This document shows, piece after piece, positions 14,447 through 20,657 of a stretch of 24,836 nucleotides of DNA; position 1 is the stretch's first letter, and each line of letters begins with the position of its first letter. The stretch lies in NCBI GenBank assembly GCA_035286665.1, contig DATECY010000088.1, forward strand, positions 1-24,836, given 5' to 3'. The position numbers were made by a program, and so were the translations under genes. The DNA comes from RBG-16-68-21 sp035286665 (lineage in GTDB: Bacteria > Actinomycetota > Acidimicrobiia > Spongiisociales > UBA11373). The notes beneath the pieces were generated by a model. That model had not been told where the DNA came from and did not search any database. It worked only from the letters and a program-made list of their open reading frames with translations.

Positions 14447-14623
14447 TCATGGGGCCCCATTCTGGGGTCGGAACGCCTCCTCGGCGAGCATGAAGGGAAT
14501 CCCGTCGCGGATCGGATAGTGGAGGCCACAGTCGGTGCAGACGACGGCGTCCCCCCGATCCTCCACGGTGCCCCGGCACTCGGGGCACTGCAGGATTGCC
14601 ATCAACTCAGCGGGCAACGGCAT
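14447..14623 (-). CDS. Trm112-like (UPF0434) zinc-ribbon mini-protein
   Basis: This 58-residue protein starts M-P-L-P-A-E-L-M-A-I-L-Q-C-P-E-C-R-G. It carries two Cys pairs (C13/C16 and C29/C32) and the family signature Y-P-I-R-D-G-I-P-F-M-L. Trm112-like proteins activate methyltransferases in eukaryotes and archaea; the bacterial role is poorly known. The start is fixed by a strong GAGGAGGT upstream of ATG 14623. The gene overlaps the truncated phosphomannomutase by 17 nt and lies 66 nt before ahcY. That link to SAH hydrolase is suggestive, because methyltransferases make SAH. Its stop codon lies in an ATGGGGCCCCAT palindrome. Confidence 0.9.
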   Translation of the reverse strand: MPLPAELMAILQCPECRGTVEDRGDAVVCTDCGLHYPIRDGIPFMLAEEAFRPQNGAP

Positions 14624-14897
14624 CTGACACCTCCTCGATCGTCTTGGTCACCGATGCGACCAGCTCGGCGACTGCCCCGGCGTCGGGCGCCTCGACGTTC
14701 AGCCGCAGGACCGGCTCGGTGTTCGAGGGACGCAGGTTGAACCATCGGTCGCCGAGCACAACGGTCAACCCGAACCGCGATCCGCTCTGCTCCAACGATG
14801 CGAACGCAGCCCCGATCCTCCGTGCTGCCTCGTCGTCGAGCTGATCGGGAACCATCCCCCGAACGTCGTATGCCTTGAAGATCGCGTCGAGGTCCAT
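14607..14897 (-). pseudogene. Phosphomannomutase/phosphoglucomutase with a large in-frame internal deletion
   Basis: The 96-residue product begins like an intact ManB-type enzyme (M-D-L-D-A-I-F-K-A-Y-D-V-R-G, then about 20 residues of domain 1). It then passes directly into the C-terminal domain with G-D-R-W-F-N-L-R-P-S-N-T-E-P-V-L-R-L-N-V-E-A. Family members are about 450 residues, so roughly 350 central residues are missing, including the phosphoserine loop, the metal-binding D-x-D-x-D loop and the sugar-binding loop. It cannot be a mutase by itself. The frame, a -10 box and a coupled downstream gene are intact, so it may be a recent deletion, an assembly artefact, or a retained phosphate-binding mini-protein. 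Start ATG 14897 matches the family N-terminus. Confidence 0.8.
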
Positions 14898-14906
14898 CGG
14901 GCCGTG

Positions 14907-14912
14907 AGTGTA
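14907..14912 (-). promoter_or_regulatory. Candidate -10 box of the truncated phosphomannomutase
   Basis: TACACT lies 9 nt upstream of ATG 14897 on the minus strand, in the context CGTACACTC, with no Shine-Dalgarno between. The same 9-mer serves the divergent GT2 gene. Confidence 0.45.
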
Positions 14913-14967
14913 CGGGCGCCTCGCGAACGACCGGCATCTCAGACTCCGCGACGGGGAAACTCCCTCG

Positions 14968-14973
14968 TACACT
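14968..14973 (+). promoter_or_regulatory. Candidate -10 box of the GT2 glycosyltransferase (near-leaderless)
   Basis: TACACT lies 10 nt upstream of ATG 14984 in the context CGTACACTC. The predicted leader is about 3-4 nt, and no ribosome binding site is present. Confidence 0.45.
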
Positions 14974-14983
14974 CGCCGGTGCC

Positions 14984-15697
14984 ATGCGTCCTTCGGTCGA
15001 CATCGTCATCCCGGTGCACAACGAGGTGGGTTTCCTGCCCGGAGCACTCGGGCGCCTGCTCGACGAGATCTCCGGCATCGACGCCGACATCGCCGTGATC
15101 CTCGCCGAGAACGGATCGACCGACGGCACCGGTGAGCTGGCGGAGCGCCTCGCCGCCAAGGAAGTCCGGGTGCGGGTGCTGCGCCTCCCCAAGCCCGACT
15201 ACGGGGCGGCGATGCGCGCCGGCTTCACCAACGCGGGAGCCGCCTGGGTGGTCAACTTCGACATCGACTACTACTCCGCCGACTTCCTCCGCTCTGCGCT
15301 CGCCCTCGCAGGTGAAGCCGACATCGTGCTCGCTTCCAAGCGGGCGCCGGGAGCAGACGACCAGAGGGGGCTCGTTCGCAGGATGGGGACGTTTGGTTTC
15401 AACAGGCTGCTGCGGGCCATGTTCGGCTCGAAGGTGAGCGACACCCACGGCATGAAGATGATCCGCCGCGACCTCGTGACCCGGATCGCGCCCACCGTGA
15501 TCTCGAACCAGGACCTGTTCGACACCGAGCTGGTGATTCGGGCCGAACGAGCCGGCGCCCGCATCGCAGAGGTGCCCGCGATCGTCGAAGAGCTCCGCGA
15601 GGCTCGTTCGAGCTTCCTCGGCCGGGTGCCACGGACGATCAAAGGGCTGTGGAGGATCCGCAGGGCCTTGCGAAGCGAGGCTCGCTCAGGCCGCTGA
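14984..15697 (+). CDS. GT2-family glycosyltransferase (polyprenyl-phosphate mannose synthase-like)
   Basis: The 237-residue single-domain GT-A protein has V-D-I-V-I-P-V-H-N-E (5-14), E-N-G-S-T-D-G-T (42-49) and the metal-binding acidic motif F-D-I-D (92-95). It is soluble, with a basic C-terminal tail and no TM segment. This size and motif set fit dolichol/polyprenyl-phosphate mannosyl or glucosyl transferases, which make the lipid-linked sugar donors used by GT-C membrane enzymes. The convergent neighbour is a candidate GT-C protein, so the pair may make and use such a donor. Donor sugar and acceptor are not known. The end overlaps the GT-C-like gene end by 12 nt, tail to tail. Confidence 0.85.
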   Translation: MRPSVDIVIPVHNEVGFLPGALGRLLDEISGIDADIAVILAENGSTDGTGELAERLAAKEVRVRVLRLPKPDYGAAMRAGFTNAGAAWVVNFDIDYYSADFLRSALALAGEADIVLASKRAPGADDQRGLVRRMGTFGFNRLLRAMFGSKVSDTHGMKMIRRDLVTRIAPTVISNQDLFDTELVIRAERAGARIAEVPAIVEELREARSSFLGRVPRTIKGLWRIRRALRSEARSGR

Positions 15698-17851
15698 CTC
15701 GTCCAGCGCCCGACGCCGCTTCCGGCGGAAGTACCCCCACGTCGCCAACCCGGCGAGCGCGACTCCGGTCATCGCCTTTCCGGTCGTCTCCGCCCAGGTG
15801 TCCTCGAAACGCAACACGACATGACGCTGGGTGGGAACCACCACCATCAACGACGGTGCCGCCCGATAGGGTCCGTCCGCTCCGGTCGCCTGCCAATTGG
15901 GGAAATAGGACACCTTGATGAGATGCGGCACCCCGATCGCAGTCGTGTCGAATTCGATCTGTTCGTCGCTCAGCACGACGTTGGTCACCTCACCGGTGGT
16001 GGCAATCGGGGGCCGGCTCTTGAGGGCGACGCTGTCGATGCGCGGCCAGTCGGCAGGGCCATCTTCGACGAGCCATCTGTCGAGTGCATCGACGTCGTCG
16101 TACCACGCCAGGGTCGCATCGAGGAACGGCCCGTCGCCATCCCAGACGGCCGGGAGGTAATCGGCGACATCAACGAGCGACGCTTCGGGCAGTTGGTACA
16201 CCGTGAACGGTGGCGACGTCGCCAGGACCGACAGCCCAGAGTCCTCGGCGGCCTGGGTGGCGGTCTCGGTGTACGAGACGAAGTACGCGACGTCGTACAA
16301 GGCGAGGTGCTTGATCGCTCGTGAGAAGTCGAGGTGGTGGTAGTCGAGGCCAGACACCGGATTCGACGGGCGCTCGCTGACTTCGGCGGCATTGAGGAAG
16401 TGGAACGGGGTGGTCAGGGACGACTCGAACAGGAGGCCCTCCATCGATGGGTGTCCCGGCGACCAGTACCCGCTCAGCATCAGCGCCATCGGTGTTCCGT
16501 AGCGGTTGAGGTCGTTGTTCGCCTCCCACATCACGCGGCCGGGAGGCAGCGCGTCGAGCGATTCCATGAGGCCCATGTATTGCTGCCAGTAGTCCTCCTG
16601 GACGAAGGCGGTGCCGTTGGCGTCGAATGCGTACGCCCGTTTGTCTTCGTACCCCGAGTAGTTCCACTTCGCCCACGCCGGAGTCTTCTGGATGCCCGCC
16701 ATGGCGAAGAGGAGGAACGCGACCGCGGCGCCTGCGGCCGCCAGCGATCGAGTGGCGTGGCCCCCGCGTAGCCGGCGCGCCGCCGCCACCACTGCCGCCC
16801 CCACCCCGATCCCGGCGAAGAGGAACACCGTGAAGTACCAGTACGGGAGGAGCCGTGCGTTGTAGAGCTTGCGGTAGTCGATGAACTGGATCAGGTAATA
16901 CCCGGCCACCGGCAGGACCATGAGGGCAAGCGCCGGGCCGATCTGGTACCGCCGGACGAGCGACCACACGAGGCCGCCGGCGGCGAGCACGACCAGCGGC
17001 CACAGCTCCCGAGGGAACACGGGCGTGATCCCGGTCACGGGGAACCAGCCCATGTCGGTGGTGAGGCCGACCCGGGCAAGGAGCGGGATCGCCCAAAATC
17101 CCCCAAGCCCGAGCCCGAGCACCCACGACCCCACCAGAGTCGAGGGTCCCTTGCGACGGACGAGGAGGGGCAGCGAGGCGAGAACGACGATCATCGTCGT
17201 GATGATGTGGCTGAGGGCGGTGAGAGCCAGCACCACCCCCGTTCCCACCGTGAAGCCCTTGCCGGAGCGGACGTTGCGGATCACCATCCCCAGGTATACG
17301 AGCGACAGGGCGAACGACCACGAGAACGAGTACTCGCCGGCCAGCGTCGACAGGGTGTTGCCGCCGTAGATCGAGAAGCTCTCCATGAAGACGAAGCTGC
17401 CGCCGGCCACGCCCGCCACCAACGACACGGGCTTGGAGAATCCCATCGAACGGGCAAAGAAGTAGGCGGCGAACGGGAGGGCCACCAGACCGGCGACCGT
17501 GACGAGCTTGAACGCCACGCCGTAGGGAAGGACGACGTCGAGCAGAACGATGGTGAGGGCCGGGAGCGGGAAGTAGAAGTAGAACACGGGGAAACCCGCG
17601 TACCAGTCGTTGCTCCACCCCTGGATCCGGCCCGATGGGAGCAGGTGATCGCGGAGGTACGCAGGGAGCATGACGTGGGCACCCATGTCGCCGCCGGTGG
17701 GAGTGTTGGCCGTGAGGATCTGATCGGGGCGCATGTAGGCGAACACGATCGCCGCCGCCAGGGTGAGGACGCCGGGAATCACCCACTTCCACCACTCGGG
17801 TGGCGCCGGACGCGCCGAGACGCCGGGGACGACGGGGTGTTCGCCTATCAC
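15686..17851 (-). CDS. Polytopic membrane protein, GT-C glycosyltransferase-like
   Basis: The 721-residue product has about a dozen predicted TM segments. One is near residues 28-42, most lie between about 95 and 390, and a single one is near the C-terminus (about 690-710) followed by a basic tail. The first extracytoplasmic loop has T-G-G-D-M-G-A-H and W-Y-A-G-F-P-V-F-Y-F-Y-F-P, typical of GT-C-like proteins, where the loop Asp is catalytic. A soluble region of about 280 residues precedes the last TM. The likely role is transfer of a sugar from a polyprenyl-phosphate donor to an envelope acceptor. This is inferred from topology and from the facing GT2 gene. The start is GTG 17851, 8 nt after a TACGCT box and with no Shine-Dalgarno. 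Confidence 0.75.
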   Translation of the reverse strand: MIGEHPVVPGVSARPAPPEWWKWVIPGVLTLAAAIVFAYMRPDQILTANTPTGGDMGAHVMLPAYLRDHLLPSGRIQGWSNDWYAGFPVFYFYFPLPALTIVLLDVVLPYGVAFKLVTVAGLVALPFAAYFFARSMGFSKPVSLVAGVAGGSFVFMESFSIYGGNTLSTLAGEYSFSWSFALSLVYLGMVIRNVRSGKGFTVGTGVVLALTALSHIITTMIVVLASLPLLVRRKGPSTLVGSWVLGLGLGGFWAIPLLARVGLTTDMGWFPVTGITPVFPRELWPLVVLAAGGLVWSLVRRYQIGPALALMVLPVAGYYLIQFIDYRKLYNARLLPYWYFTVFLFAGIGVGAAVVAAARRLRGGHATRSLAAAGAAVAFLLFAMAGIQKTPAWAKWNYSGYEDKRAYAFDANGTAFVQEDYWQQYMGLMESLDALPPGRVMWEANNDLNRYGTPMALMLSGYWSPGHPSMEGLLFESSLTTPFHFLNAAEVSERPSNPVSGLDYHHLDFSRAIKHLALYDVAYFVSYTETATQAAEDSGLSVLATSPPFTVYQLPEASLVDVADYLPAVWDGDGPFLDATLAWYDDVDALDRWLVEDGPADWPRIDSVALKSRPPIATTGEVTNVVLSDEQIEFDTTAIGVPHLIKVSYFPNWQATGADGPYRAAPSLMVVVPTQRHVVLRFEDTWAETTGKAMTGVALAGLATWGYFRRKRRRALDESAA

Positions 17852-17859
17852 GGGGCGAG

Positions 17860-17865
17860 AGCGTA
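17860..17865 (-). promoter_or_regulatory. Candidate -10 box of the GT-C-like gene (leaderless GTG start)
   Basis: TACGCT lies 8 nt upstream of GTG 17851 on the minus strand. The predicted transcription start is at or within 2 nt of the GTG, with no ribosome binding site. Confidence 0.42.
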
Positions 17866-17879
17866 CCGGGACTGGGAAG

Positions 17880-17909
17880 ATGTCGGTGTCACCGGGCCGC
17901 TACCGACAT
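17880..17909. repeat. Inverted repeat upstream of the GT-C-like gene
   Basis: ATGTCGGT and ACCGACAT form a perfect 8-bp inverted repeat with a 14-nt spacer, 15-45 nt upstream of the TACGCT box. It could be the terminator of the zinc-ribbon operon or an operator for the GT-C-like promoter. Confidence 0.5.
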
Positions 17910-17922
17910 TGGAGGGACCGAG

Positions 17923-18029
17923 GCGATGGGCGATGGGCGATGGGCCTCGACCACGCAATTGGCAATTGGCAAGAACCCGTCATCGACGACGGACAACGAG
18001 AATCGAAGAACGAGAAACGAAGAACGAGC
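17923..18029. repeat. Three different heptanucleotide arrays in one gap
   Basis: gcgatgg three times (17923-17943), gcaattg twice plus a partial unit (17955-17973), and five units of the pattern aacga(g/a)N with one atcgaag variant (17995-18029). The last run reaches the first base of the zinc-ribbon gene's stop codon. All have a period of exactly 7. Confidence 0.92.
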
Positions 18030-18229
18030 TACTTGCGGCGCGCCTTTTCCAGGACGGTCGTCAGGTCGATGATCTCGCTGTTCGACTCCCACCAGCGGTT
18101 CTCGCACCGGTGACAGGAATTGAAGGTCACCTCGCTGTCGTCGGGCAAGGTGATTTCGATCTGGATCGCATCGCGAGCCCCGCAACCGGAGCACTCGACG
18201 ATCTGCGCCTCCCGCGTGCGACGGGTCAT
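18029..18229 (-). CDS. Small zinc-ribbon protein (TFIIS-like ribbon)
   Basis: The 66-residue protein has two Cys pairs, C13/C16 (E-C-S-G-C-G) and C39/C42 (S-C-H-R-C-E-N-R-W-W). An acidic strand segment, D-D-S-E-V-T-F, precedes the second pair, a spacing and aromatic pattern resembling TFIIS-type zinc ribbons that contact RNA polymerase or nucleic acid. A basic tail ends K-A-R-R-K. ATG 18229 is chosen because AGGAGG lies 5 nt upstream; the frame is open a few codons further. It is the third gene of a small operon, 10 nt after the DUF6788-like gene. Function unknown. Confidence 0.75.
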   Translation of the reverse strand: MTRRTREAQIVECSGCGARDAIQIEITLPDDSEVTFNSCHRCENRWWESNSEIIDLTTVLEKARRK

Positions 18230-18239
18230 GGGTTCCTCC

Positions 18240-18554
18240 TCATCCACCAAGGGAGCCTGCTTCGGCAGGACTCCGGGGTGGGTTGACTAGTTCGTCATCC
18301 AACTTCCCGACATACCGCGAGCAACGCCGGCCGCCCTCACGCCAGTAGGCATACCAGTAGGGCCCGTGTGGGCAGCGGGTGCAGGCCTCCTTGCCGCAGC
18401 GAACCCATTGCCTGCGAAGCGTCACATTGGGTATCGGAGCGTCGAAGGTGACCCCGTGGGCCTCGAGTCGGGCACGGGCCAGGATCGCCAGCCGACGCAG
18501 ATCGTGCTCGTCCATGTCGAGTACCGCGTCGATGACGTCCCGGTCGATCGGCAT
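18240..18554 (-). CDS. Small Cys-rich protein, DUF6788-like
   Basis: The 104-residue protein has an N-terminal helical half (about 1-45) and a C-terminal motif R-C-G-K-E-A-C-T-R-C-P-H-G-P-Y-W-Y-A-Y-W-R-E-G-G. It resembles the DUF6788 type of small domain often seen beside mobile or DNA-binding genes; here it is in a housekeeping-like operon. The two Cys pairs and the His suggest a metal site. ATG 18554 starts 9 nt after the DUF3499-like stop, with no clear Shine-Dalgarno, so coupling is likely. Function unknown. The DUF assignment is by eye. Confidence 0.7.
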   Translation of the reverse strand: MPIDRDVIDAVLDMDEHDLRRLAILARARLEAHGVTFDAPIPNVTLRRQWVRCGKEACTRCPHGPYWYAYWREGGRRCSRYVGKLDDELVNPPRSPAEAGSLGG

Positions 18555-18563
18555 CCGGTGCGA

Positions 18564-18791
18564 TCAGGCGACTTCGAGGGACACGAACAGGGGACGAACC
18601 GGGCGTCGGCGGTCGACGAGGGTCCAGCCGACGGGCGGCGTGAGTCGTCCGGCGTGGTCTTCGCACATCGCGTACCCGGCGCCGGGAATCACGGGCCGGC
18701 TCAGGTCATCGAGCCAGATGGTGCGTTCCCTGTAGAAGAACGACATGACGATGCCGGCAGGAGTGGCGCAACGGACGCAGTGCTCAGTCAT
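18564..18791 (-). CDS. DUF3499-like protein
   Basis: The 75-residue protein starts M-T-E-H-C-V-R-C and continues with a W-L-D-D-L segment and the C-terminal Y-A-M-C-E-D-H-A-G-R-L-T-P-P-V-G-W, matching the pattern of actinobacterial DUF3499 proteins. In mycobacteria this family sits next to phosphomannomutase and the fbi genes, as it does here within a few kilobases. Cys5, Cys8, a third Cys and a His may bind zinc. ATG 18791 lies 7 nt after a TATCCT -10 box, so it is probably leaderless. The reading frame upstream of that ATG is non-coding sequence with repeats. Function unknown. Confidence 0.82.
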   Translation of the reverse strand: MTEHCVRCATPAGIVMSFFYRERTIWLDDLSRPVIPGAGYAMCEDHAGRLTPPVGWTLVDRRRPVRPLFVSLEVA

Positions 18792-18798
18792 GGGACCC

Positions 18799-18804
18799 AG
18801 GATA
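18799..18804 (-). promoter_or_regulatory. Candidate -10 box of the DUF3499 operon (leaderless start)
   Basis: TATCCT lies 7 nt upstream of ATG 18791 on the minus strand, placing the predicted start on the initiation codon. The -35 region is weak. Confidence 0.5.
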
Positions 18805-18806
18805 AT

Positions 18807-18818
18807 CACACCGGTGTG
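18807..18818. promoter_or_regulatory. Perfect 12-bp palindrome in the promoter spacer (candidate operator)
   Basis: CACACCGGTGTG is perfectly symmetric and lies just upstream of the TATCCT box of the DUF3499 operon, in the -10/-35 spacer. This is a typical position for a repressor or MerR-type activator site. Confidence 0.5.
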
Positions 18819-18829
18819 GTTTCGGCACG

Positions 18830-18902
18830 GCAATCGGACATTGGCACCCCGGCGATTGGCGATTGGCGATTGGCAAGAGTTGAGACGGGAGACGGGAGAC
18901 GG
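18830..18902. repeat. Heptanucleotide arrays upstream of the DUF3499 operon
   Basis: gcgattg occurs three times followed by gcaagag (18852-18879), and gagacgg three times (18882-18902). Degenerate units gcaatcg, gacattg and gcacccc (18830-18850) precede them in near register. gcgattg and gcaatcg resemble the gcaattg unit 0.9 kb away. Confidence 0.9.
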
Positions 18903-18921
18903 GCTCAGCCTGTGCTGAGCC
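18902..18921 (-). terminator. Hairpin overlapping the stop codon of the thioredoxin-fold gene
   Basis: GGCTCAGC and GCTGAGCC form a perfect 8-bp stem with a 4-nt loop, spanning the stop codon at 18905-18907. The heptamer array follows instead of a T-run. It is probably the 3' end of the GT2-DUF5719-thioredoxin operon. Confidence 0.55.
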
Positions 18922-19294
18922 TCACCAGGCGGCGGAGGCGGCGCCGCGACACCTTGCCGGCGATGCGCCCCGCCTCCGAGCCGTCGGGGCGACGCACGAC
19001 GATGAGCGGCACGGCCGTGACCCCGGCAGCCTCGAGCATTCCCGGGTGCGTGTCGGAGGCGATCTCCTCGAATGACGCTCCGATGATCTCCAACGCCGCC
19101 CGGGCCTCGTCGCAGCGGGCGCATGCAGCGTCGGAGAACAGGACAACCCGTCCTTCTATCCGCGTGAGGTCGAGCGGCGACTTCACCACGTCGCGACGCT
19201 CCAACCGGCGGCCGAGTGCGGCGACCCCCACCGCCGCCGACGCCGCGGCGACACCGATGAGGACCCGGATCGCCGCATCAGCCACCGGTGCCAT
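18905..19294 (-). CDS. Membrane-anchored thioredoxin/glutaredoxin-fold protein
   Basis: The 129-residue protein has one N-terminal TM segment (about 7-27) and a thioredoxin-like domain with V-V-L-F-S-D-A-A-C-A-R-C-D-E-A-R (C-A-R-C active-site motif) and the cis-Pro segment V-T-A-V-P-L-I-V-V. A basic C-terminal tail follows. Topology relative to the membrane cannot be settled: an extracytoplasmic site would suggest disulfide exchange in secreted proteins, a cytoplasmic site a redox sensor. ATG 19294 overlaps the DUF5719-like gene end by 17 nt, so it is translated from the same operon. An upstream extension of the frame is antisense-like and not used. Confidence 0.8.
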   Translation of the reverse strand: MAPVADAAIRVLIGVAAASAAVGVAALGRRLERRDVVKSPLDLTRIEGRVVLFSDAACARCDEARAALEIIGASFEEIASDTHPGMLEAAGVTAVPLIVVRRPDGSEAGRIAGKVSRRRLRRLVRLSTG

Positions 19295-20657
19295 CCAGGT
19301 TCTCGCCCCCGGTGTCCACCGTGCCCTCCGGCTGAGGCACCGCGATACCGGCCGCAAACGCAGTGCCGCTCGGGCCGGTGATGCTCCACGCGGCACTGAA
19401 GAAGTCCGTCGATGTGACGAGATACCCGAGGACGCCATCGCCGCCGACACGGATTCGGGTGAGCGTCCCCGGCTCGAGGATCTCCTTGGTGTTGAGGGTG
19501 GCGCCCTTGGTGAGGGCGCTCACCGTCACCGACACGGCATCCTCGGCGGAATTGAGCAGCCACAGCGTCCCCTGAATCCGGCCTTTGTTGCGCACGCCGG
19601 GCAGCAGCCACGCCTGGGCTCGGTCGGGTGATCCGGCGGTCATGGCCGTTCCGGCCGCACCGGTTGCAGACACCGCGGCCGCGACCGGTGCCGTTGCAGT
19701 GATCACCGCGCCGACCACCGTGGCGTCCACTTCTCCAAACCCGATCCGCAGCGGCGATTGCGCCGGGATGGTGAACGAAAAGGCACCGCGTTGCGGCCCG
19801 TCCTCCGTATAGAGGTCCACGGTCACGTCGACGTCCGTCGGGGACGGATTGGCCACGACGATCCCGGCGGTGTCGAGGCCCTCATCGCGCACGATGGGGA
19901 ACTCCCAGGTGGTCGAGAGGCCGGTCCCCGACCACCACGCCTGGTCGGTGCCACTCGTCCACGCCATGGCCGGAATCGCCAGACCCTCCTCGTTGCGTAT
20001 CGAGATGACCAGGGACTGCCGCTGGCGGAGGAGCTCCTCGAAGGCGATGTCCCGCGACGAGCGCGGGTTGACCGACACCGATCTGAGATCACCGAGTGCC
20101 TCGACGCCGATCTCGGAGAACCCGCTGACCGTCACCTTCGCCACTTCCGGGAACGGGTTGAACAATCGCAGGACGAGGTGCTCACCGGTCATCGTCGACC
20201 CGCCCGGGAAGAACCACTCCCCCGGCCCTGTGGCGACGCAATCGTCGGCGGTCAGCACGTCCCCGGTGACCGTCGCCGTCACCGCCGACGGGCCCCCGGT
20301 GAACTCGACGAACCCGGGCGAATCCCCCCGCAGGGCGACGTCGGAGAGAACGATGCCGGAAGCGCCGGGCCCCTGCATGGTCGTGTGCGCCTCGTCTTGA
20401 GGCTCTCCGGGGATGGACACCGGGAAGGTGAAGTCGGCATCGGAGGGGTCCATCGACGCCACCGCCAGGAACGAGTCCCGAGTTGCGTCCGATTGCGCCC
20501 ACGGGCAGTACCAGATCGCCGCGTCGAGGGGTGACTCGATGCCGGGCCGATCGATGATCAGACCGGCGAGCGGCTCGGGCGGCGGCTCGGGCGGAGCAAT
20601 GAGCGCGGCGCCGACCCCGACCGCGACCACGCACGCCACGACGACCATCCGCTTCAT
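19278..20657 (-). CDS. Secreted DUF5719-like protein
   Basis: The 459-residue protein starts M-K-R-M-V-V-V-A-C-V-V-A-V-G-V-G, a signal peptide or N-terminal anchor (about 1-23), followed by a Pro-rich linker and a beta-rich extracytoplasmic domain. An early W-Y-C-P motif and repeated beta segments (for example V-L-R-L-F-N-P-F-P and I-V-V-A-N-P-S-P-T-D-V-D-V-T-V-D-L-Y) fit the DUF5719 family, which in actinobacteria is typically encoded beside a large membrane glycosyltransferase, as here. Its ATG overlaps that gene's stop by 4 nt (ATGA). It is likely an envelope protein working with the membrane GT-like protein. No enzymatic motif is seen. Confidence 0.82.
   Translation of the reverse strand: MKRMVVVACVVAVGVGAALIAPPEPPPEPLAGLIIDRPGIESPLDAAIWYCPWAQSDATRDSFLAVASMDPSDADFTFPVSIPGEPQDEAHTTMQGPGASGIVLSDVALRGDSPGFVEFTGGPSAVTATVTGDVLTADDCVATGPGEWFFPGGSTMTGEHLVLRLFNPFPEVAKVTVSGFSEIGVEALGDLRSVSVNPRSSRDIAFEELLRQRQSLVISIRNEEGLAIPAMAWTSGTDQAWWSGTGLSTTWEFPIVRDEGLDTAGIVVANPSPTDVDVTVDLYTEDGPQRGAFSFTIPAQSPLRIGFGEVDATVVGAVITATAPVAAAVSATGAAGTAMTAGSPDRAQAWLLPGVRNKGRIQGTLWLLNSAEDAVSVTVSALTKGATLNTKEILEPGTLTRIRVGGDGVLGYLVTSTDFFSAAWSITGPSGTAFAAGIAVPQPEGTVDTGGENLDGTGG

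Noticed and set aside
14397..14450. 17-codon frame (M-S-E-R-R-D-L-H-R) overlapping the Trm112-like stop as ATGA and ending before ahcY
   Set aside because: Could be a leader peptide, but there is no composition or family support, and the frame is open far upstream.
13349..14740. Plus-strand frame of 463 codons antisense to ahcY and the Trm112-like gene
   Set aside because: Composition follows the complementary codons of ahcY, no domains are visible, and it crosses several real genes.
17923..18902. CRISPR array
   Set aside because: The repeats are contiguous 7-mers without spacers, and no cas genes are nearby.
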